Origin: Shimia sp022448905
GTDB lineage: Bacteria > Pseudomonadota > Alphaproteobacteria > Rhodobacterales > Rhodobacteraceae
DNA: 64,000 nucleotides
Direction of reading: 5' to 3'
Assembly: GCF_047126315.1 (NCBI RefSeq)
Contig: NZ_CP138953.1
Span: 1,302,001 to 1,366,000, forward strand
Of the stretch, positions 59,641 through 64,000 are shown in pieces; within the stretch, counting starts at the first letter, position 1; each line of letters starts with the position of its first letter. The notes beneath the pieces are model-generated. The model was given only the letters and a program-made list of their open reading frames with translations, ran no database searches and was not told where the DNA came from. Both the position numbers and the translations under genes were made by a program.

Positions 59641-60747
59641 TTATTGGTTTTGCGCGATGATATAGCCAATCACGCCGGCTGCAATAGCGGCGAGGAGCAC
59701 GGCAAAGGCGATCTTCCATTTTGAGTAGGGGCGTTCGCCTTGAACGCGGCCGGTTTGTCCATTGACCACAAAGCGATAGGACTTACCGCGGTATTTGTAA
59801 GCGGCCATCCAGACCGGCAGTAGGATGTGTTTGAAGGTCACATCACTGACCGCAGTGGAGACACTGTGAATGCGCTGGCGGTCGCCGCCGATGTCAAAGG
59901 CCACGTCGCGGCGGATCACGCGGTCCATACGGTCGCGGGCCTCGTCGTAGCCCTCTTCGAGATCGATGGAGTAGCCCTCAGCCTGAAAGCCTGCGAGGAA
60001 TTCTGGCGTGTAGGGTTCCAGCGCGGAGAGATCCCAGGGCTGCAGGTTGTCAGTGTATTTTTTAGGCAGGGCCTTGGAGCCAAGCACAAGGATGTCGTCA
60101 AACCAGCGGGCCACGCGGCCAGAGGCGGGCGACCAGCGGATTTTTTGCACCTGCCGTTGTTCTTGCTTGCCGTCCACCATGACGGTTTCGGCGACGTAGT
60201 AGATGGTGCCCCGTTCGCCGCGATAGGAGGATTTGGTATCCGCATCGTAGGTCCAATAGGGGACATAAATGCCGTCCATCTTGCGGCCCTTCTTGGCGTA
60301 TTCCTGCAGGCCGTTGGGGGCGAACCAGAGCTTACCCAGCCACTCATTCATGGATTGATGCGCGATCTTTTCCGCGATCTGGAAGGGCAGGACAGCACGC
60401 GGCTTGATCAGGCGATGCGTGCCGGTGTCGACCACGACGGGGCTGGCGCAGAAGGGGCATTCGGTGGCGTGGGTGTCGCCCTCAAAAACCACATGGGCGG
60501 CGCAGTTGGGGCAGGAGGTGGTGCGGGCCTCGACCATTTCGGCGGCCGGGAGCTGCTCGGCCAAAGCTGCTTTGAAATCCAGCTCGGCAATGGCAGCCTG
60601 ACGGTCGCCTTGCTCAGTGGCCTCTTCGTGACCGCAGTGATCGCAGATCAGTTTGCCTTCGTTGGGGGCAAAGCGGTAGTCGGCGCCGCATTGGGCGCAG
60701 GGGAAACGGGTGGTCTCTTTGGGCGCGGGGGGCGGTGTGGCTGACAT
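59641..60747 (-). CDS. Zinc-ribbon membrane protein (YdjG-like)
   Basis: 368 residues. Two pairs of Cys-x2-Cys lie in the first 100 residues: Cys17/Cys20 with Cys35/Cys38, and Cys79/Cys82 with Cys97/Cys100. Each can hold one zinc. A beta-rich middle (YVPYWTYDADTKSSYRGERG and later MAAYKYRGKSYRFVVNG) follows, and a single C-terminal helix (about 343-364) anchors it in the membrane. The domain order recalls B. subtilis YdjG, whose neighbour YdjI is an SPFH protein, as here. Confidence 0.75.
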   Translation of the reverse strand: MSATPPPAPKETTRFPCAQCGADYRFAPNEGKLICDHCGHEEATEQGDRQAAIAELDFKAALAEQLPAAEMVEARTTSCPNCAAHVVFEGDTHATECPFCASPVVVDTGTHRLIKPRAVLPFQIAEKIAHQSMNEWLGKLWFAPNGLQEYAKKGRKMDGIYVPYWTYDADTKSSYRGERGTIYYVAETVMVDGKQEQRQVQKIRWSPASGRVARWFDDILVLGSKALPKKYTDNLQPWDLSALEPYTPEFLAGFQAEGYSIDLEEGYDEARDRMDRVIRRDVAFDIGGDRQRIHSVSTAVSDVTFKHILLPVWMAAYKYRGKSYRFVVNGQTGRVQGERPYSKWKIAFAVLLAAIAAGVIGYIIAQNQ

Positions 60748-60788
60748 GAAATCTGCTTGCTTTGAAATGGCTTGGAAGAATTTAGCAA

Positions 60789-60812
60789 AGCCCCGGCCAG
60801 CAAGCCGGGGCT
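60789..60812 (-). terminator. Hairpin between the SPFH and zinc-ribbon genes
   Basis: On the minus strand AGCCCCGGC pairs with GCCGGGGCT (plus coordinates 60804-60812 and 60789-60797) around a 6-nt loop and then reads TTTGCTAAATT. The T run is interrupted, so partial termination is likely. It would reduce the downstream zinc-ribbon and nitroreductase genes relative to the SPFH gene. Confidence 0.6.
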
Positions 60813-60818
60813 ATTGTT

Positions 60819-61958
60819 TTAGGCACCAGGGGGCGGGGGCGGCAGGATGGTGAAGAGCTGGGCCAGTTCGGCCACGTCTTCGGCGTGTTTCCAACCGTCC
60901 TGGCCTGCGGTCCAGACGTGGGTTTCACGGGTGATCTCCCCAGCGGTTGCCATGCGACCAAGCGCAGCTTTGGAGAACGGGCCTTTGGTTTGGCCGTTTT
61001 CGGCGATGTGCCACACATGCTCGACCGGCGGTGGGGGCGGTGGCGCAGCGGCGGCTTGTGGCGCGGGAGCCGCTTGTGGCGCTTGCGCGGCGGGTTGCGC
61101 GCCCCATGGGCCGGTTTGCGCCATCTGTTGGGCCATTGCCATGCCCATGCCCATCCCCATGCCAGCGCCCATGCCGGAGTTTGGCGTCTGTGCGGCGGCG
61201 GTCATGGCTTCGGCGGCGGAGAACTGTGTGTATTTGCCCAAGTCACCAACGATGCCCATCGAGGTGCGCTTGTCCATCGCGGCCTCAACCGCTGGTGGCA
61301 GGGAGATGTTTTCGATGTAGAGCTCCGGGATCGCGAGGCCGTATTCGGCGATGGTGCCGGAGATTTCGGCGGCGACCAGCTTGCCCAGATCGGCGGTATT
61401 TGCGGCCATGTCCAGAACCGGAATGCCGGAGCCAGCCACAACGCGGGAGAACTCCTGCACGATGATGTTGCGGATCTGGAAGGAGATCTCATCCATGGTG
61501 AATTCGCCGTCTGTCCCAACGATCTCCGTTAGGAAGCGGGCGGGGTCGACCACGCGGATGGCGTAGGTGCCATAGGCGCGCAGGCGCACGGGGCCGAATT
61601 CCGGGTCGCGCACCATGATGGGGTTTTTGGTGCCCCATTTCAGGTCGGCAAACCGCGTGGTGTTGACGTAGTAGATTTCGGACTTGAACGGGCTTTTGAA
61701 GCCGTGGTCCCAGTGCTGCAACGTGGTCATCACCGGCATGTTGTTGGTTTCCAACATGTAGAGGCCGGGGGTGAAGACATCGGCCAGTTGACCTTCGTGC
61801 ACAAACACCGCTGCTTGGCCCTCGCGTACGGTCAGTTTGGCGCCGTATTTGATCTCATGCCCTTCGCGCTCAAAGCGGAACACCAGCGTGTCGCGGGTGT
61901 CGTCAACCCAATGGATGACGTCGATAAATTCGCCAGTGAGGAAATCAAAAATACCCAT
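60819..61958 (-). CDS. SPFH-domain protein with C-terminal GYF_2 domain (YdjI-like)
   Basis: 379 residues, ATG at 61958 with AAGGA upstream. The SPFH region (about 1-240) includes HEIKYGAKLTVREGQAAVFVHEGQ, FTPGLYMLETNN and IRNIIVQEFSRVVAGSGIPVLD. A Met-Gly-rich stretch (about 260-285), then an Ala-Pro linker, lead to a GYF_2 domain (about 315-370: HVWHIAENGQTKGPFSKAAL and HVWTAGQDGWKHA). It matches the COG4260 'virion core protein' group, in which B. subtilis YdjI recruits the phage-shock protein PspA to membranes. Confidence 0.85.
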   Translation of the reverse strand: MGIFDFLTGEFIDVIHWVDDTRDTLVFRFEREGHEIKYGAKLTVREGQAAVFVHEGQLADVFTPGLYMLETNNMPVMTTLQHWDHGFKSPFKSEIYYVNTTRFADLKWGTKNPIMVRDPEFGPVRLRAYGTYAIRVVDPARFLTEIVGTDGEFTMDEISFQIRNIIVQEFSRVVAGSGIPVLDMAANTADLGKLVAAEISGTIAEYGLAIPELYIENISLPPAVEAAMDKRTSMGIVGDLGKYTQFSAAEAMTAAAQTPNSGMGAGMGMGMGMAMAQQMAQTGPWGAQPAAQAPQAAPAPQAAAAPPPPPPVEHVWHIAENGQTKGPFSKAALGRMATAGEITRETHVWTAGQDGWKHAEDVAELAQLFTILPPPPPGA

Positions 61959-61994
61959 GAAGTGGTCCTTTCAAAAGGCTGGTCGCGGCAGCGC

Positions 61995-62915
61995 TCAGAA
62001 GTTCTGTGCGGTTTGCTCGCGGGCCAGAATGTAAACAATGGGGCGGGCCTCGTCCACGCTCATACCGATGCCAAGGCGGTCATCATAGAGCATGGAGAGC
62101 AGTTTTTCGTCATGCGTGGTGAGCAGCGCAAACTCTTCGTCATCGTTGAAGATTGAAGGGCGGGCTTCGGGACTGTCGTTGGCCAATCCAAGCCCTTGGG
62201 CGATCTCTTCGTGGAAGCAGGATTTACGCAGAAGGTCCGGGTGTTCTGCACGCACCAAGGCTACGGCAGAGGTGTAGGCGTTGGGGTTGGTGTCTGAGGC
62301 CAAGGCGACCACAAAGCAGTATATGTTCCGTGGTGGATTGGCGAAGAGCGCACGGGTTTTGGGGGAGGCGTTGGGCAGCAGAGTGTCCAGACGCGATTGC
62401 ACGGTGTCACGGTCATCCGCGCCCATCACCAGCACGTGGAAGTTGGGTTTGTTGGTCGTCAGGCGGATCGGGTGGCCGGTGGCGTTGGCCAAGCGGGGCA
62501 CATAGGCGGCCACCGTGGCGCGATCGGTGGCGCGTTGGCTTTCCGGCACCGAGGGGCCAAACTCGACGTTCACTTTGACGGGACCGCTCCAGCGGCGCAG
62601 TTGGCCTGCTTGGCCCGTGGAGCGCTCCAGCCCGCCGGTGTTGCTGTATTCGTCATAAAAGGCGATGCGTTCAAAGTTGCGCGCCAGCATGTCAGGCGTG
62701 AACGGTGTGTCCGGGCCGCCGCCATCGGTGCGCAGCAACCCGCGCGTCAGCAGGTCCGCCTGGACGCTGCTGTAGTAGCTGCGCAGGGCTGCGCTGGCCT
62801 CGGACGGGGGCGCGGGCGCAGGGGCGACAACCGGTGGCGCGGTGACGCCGCCGGTGTTGACGCAGGCTGCCAAGGTCGTCAGCAGCCCGAGACCTATGCC
62901 CGCAAGCCGCTTCAC
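61995..62915 (-). CDS. DUF2927 lipoprotein with metzincin-like but altered zinc site
   Basis: 306 residues, GTG start inside the telA stop (GTGA overlap). MKRLAGIGLGLLTTLAAC is a lipoprotein signal with lipobox Cys18, then a Pro-Ala-rich linker. The DUF2927 domain ends HEEIAQGLGLANDS (His235, Glu236, Gln240, Asn246), SIFNDDEEFALLTTHDEKLLSMLYD. The pattern follows metzincin peptidases (HExxHxxGxxH, then an SIM-like turn and LTxxD...LY), but two zinc ligands are replaced. A peptidase with an unusual site or a non-catalytic binder are both possible. Confidence 0.75.
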   Translation of the reverse strand: MKRLAGIGLGLLTTLAACVNTGGVTAPPVVAPAPAPPSEASAALRSYYSSVQADLLTRGLLRTDGGGPDTPFTPDMLARNFERIAFYDEYSNTGGLERSTGQAGQLRRWSGPVKVNVEFGPSVPESQRATDRATVAAYVPRLANATGHPIRLTTNKPNFHVLVMGADDRDTVQSRLDTLLPNASPKTRALFANPPRNIYCFVVALASDTNPNAYTSAVALVRAEHPDLLRKSCFHEEIAQGLGLANDSPEARPSIFNDDEEFALLTTHDEKLLSMLYDDRLGIGMSVDEARPIVYILAREQTAQNF

Positions 62916-64000
62916 GCGGTGGGCACAGCGGTCGCGGCGGTGTCACCCAGGCCGTCTTTGCGTGCCTTGGCTGCCGCCAATGTGTCGCGCAATTCGGCTT
63001 CCATCTTTTTCATGTCGTCTTCGGCGGCGGCGCGCTTGGCTTTGCCTTCGTCGGCGATTTGTAGCGACTCGTTGATGGTAGCGATCAGCTCTGCGTTGGC
63101 GGTTTTCACGGCCTCGATGTCAAACACGCCGCGTTCCATTTCGGTGCGCACCACCTTGTTGGTTTCGCGCAGATTCTTGGCGTTGGCGGTCAGAAGCTCG
63201 TTGGTGAGGTCGTTGGCCTCACGCACGGCAGAGGCGGCTTCGGCGGAGCGCTGGATGGTCACGGCCTGCGCCAGCTGGGTTTCCCAAAGTGGCACGGTGT
63301 TGACCAAAGTGGAGTTGATCTTGGTGACCAGCGATTTGTCGTTTTCCTGCACGAGGCGGATGGACGGTAAGGATTGCATGGTGACCTGACGGGTCAGTTT
63401 CAGGTCATGCACGCGGCGCTCTAGATCGTCGCGTGCGGCGCGCAGGTCGCGCAGTTCTTGTGCCTTCATCACCTGAGCGTTTTCATCGGCTGCGGCCACT
63501 TCGGCTTCTTTGGCTGGAATGTCGTTGGCATCCAGCTCGGCAATCTTGGCTTCGCCAGCTGCGATGTAGAGCGCCAGTTCGTCATAGAAGGCGAGGGTCT
63601 TTTCGTAGAGTACGTCCAGCGATTTGATGTCCTTGAGCAGGGTGTGCTCGTGGGTCAGCAGGTTGTCGGTGATCTTGTCGATCTGGTCCTGTACCTCTTC
63701 AAAACGCGCGGTAAACTTGGCAAAAGGCGCGGCGCGGCCGATCAGCTTTTCCCAGAAGCTGCGTTCGCGGCGGACGTCCAGCTCAGACACGGAGAAACCG
63801 CGAATGGTGGTGACGATGTCGCGCAGGCTGTCACCGGCGGGGCCAACGTCTTTGTTGCGCACGTCTTGCAGCATGGCTTGGGAAATGGTCTGCAGTTCTG
63901 CCTGAGCACCGGAGCCAAAGGACACAATTGAGTTGGTGTTGCTCATGTCCAGCTCAGCCATGCGCTTGGTGATTTCCGCAGACACAGGAGCGTCCGCCTC
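62912..64000 (-). CDS. telA: TelA/KlaA toxic-anion resistance family protein (partial)
   Basis: The frame is open to the right window edge, so the N-terminus is missing; 362 residues are visible. RGFSVSELDVRRERSFWEKLIGRAAPFAKFTARFEEVQDQIDKITDNLLTHEHTLLKDI is the TelA core, followed by long coiled-coil helices and MQSLPSIRLVQENDKSLVTKINSTLVNTVPLWETQLAQAV. The C-terminus is Ala- and Lys-rich. TelA is linked with tellurite and envelope stress, mechanism unknown. The stop overlaps the DUF2927 start by 4 nt. Confidence 0.9.
   Translation of the reverse strand, partial: EADAPVSAEITKRMAELDMSNTNSIVSFGSGAQAELQTISQAMLQDVRNKDVGPAGDSLRDIVTTIRGFSVSELDVRRERSFWEKLIGRAAPFAKFTARFEEVQDQIDKITDNLLTHEHTLLKDIKSLDVLYEKTLAFYDELALYIAAGEAKIAELDANDIPAKEAEVAAADENAQVMKAQELRDLRAARDDLERRVHDLKLTRQVTMQSLPSIRLVQENDKSLVTKINSTLVNTVPLWETQLAQAVTIQRSAEAASAVREANDLTNELLTANAKNLRETNKVVRTEMERGVFDIEAVKTANAELIATINESLQIADEGKAKRAAAEDDMKKMEAELRDTLAAAKARKDGLGDTAATAVPTA

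Overview
The window is chromosomal DNA of a marine Rhodobacterales (Roseobacter-group) alphaproteobacterium. The evidence is the high-GC coding sequence, an AapJQMP amino-acid transporter, an ATP12 F1-ATPase assembly factor, Hint/RTX secreted proteins, a pcm-tolC-PopZ-like block, and an efp neighbourhood with a small DUF6280-type protein. I see no phage, insertion sequence, CRISPR array or rRNA. Two tRNA genes are present: Arg-ACG and Cys-GCA.

Layout. 1-3.8 kb: the rarA 3' end, crcB, rluC, a VOC protein, a HAD phosphatase and ATP12. 4-8.5 kb: the aapJQMP operon, with a hairpin after the binding-protein gene and a terminator at the end. 8.5-13.6 kb (minus): DUF411, a translationally coupled trio (fatty-acid hydroxylase, Fe-S protein, SixA-like phosphatase), argB, two ABM-fold proteins, rnpA and rpmH. 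14-17.7 kb: TVP38-type membrane protein, flavin disulfide reductase, sensor kinase, tRNA-Arg. 17.8-20.7 kb: a LysR regulator divergent from an exported alpha/beta hydrolase with an Asp nucleophile, then a PNPOx-fold protein. 20.7-28.8 kb: a LysR regulator divergent from ugpBAEC-ugpQ, then a Na/Pi cotransporter, together a phosphorus-acquisition block. 28.9-32.1 kb: a P-loop kinase and a hybrid sensor kinase. 32.3-37.1 kb: two convergent RTX proteins (one with a Hint domain, one with PPC domains). 37.1-38 kb: an AT-rich gap with a perfect TTAA-N7-TTAAC box, a start-less reading frame and tRNA-Cys. 38-41.2 kb: pcm, tolC and a PopZ-like acidic protein. 41.3-53.5 kb: DUF6280, efp, GNAT, ygfZ, glycosyltransferase, MsbA-like exporter, class V aminotransferase, hisC, crotonase, DUF1992 and valS. 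53.8-58.9 kb: Lrp, ornithine decarboxylase-like enzyme, an orphan molybdenum-hydroxylase large subunit and a DUF2235 hydrolase. 58.9-64 kb (minus): TelA (cut by the window edge), a DUF2927 lipoprotein, SPFH-GYF, a zinc-ribbon membrane protein and a nitroreductase.

The best candidate for a poorly described system is this last cluster. It combines a TelA coiled-coil protein, a lipoprotein with a metzincin-like but altered zinc site, an SPFH scaffold and a zinc-ribbon membrane protein, which looks like an envelope-stress module. Other points of note are the PopZ-like protein, the hairpin that appears both to terminate efp and to bury the GNAT ribosome-binding site, and the candidate CtrA site upstream of the PPC-RTX gene.
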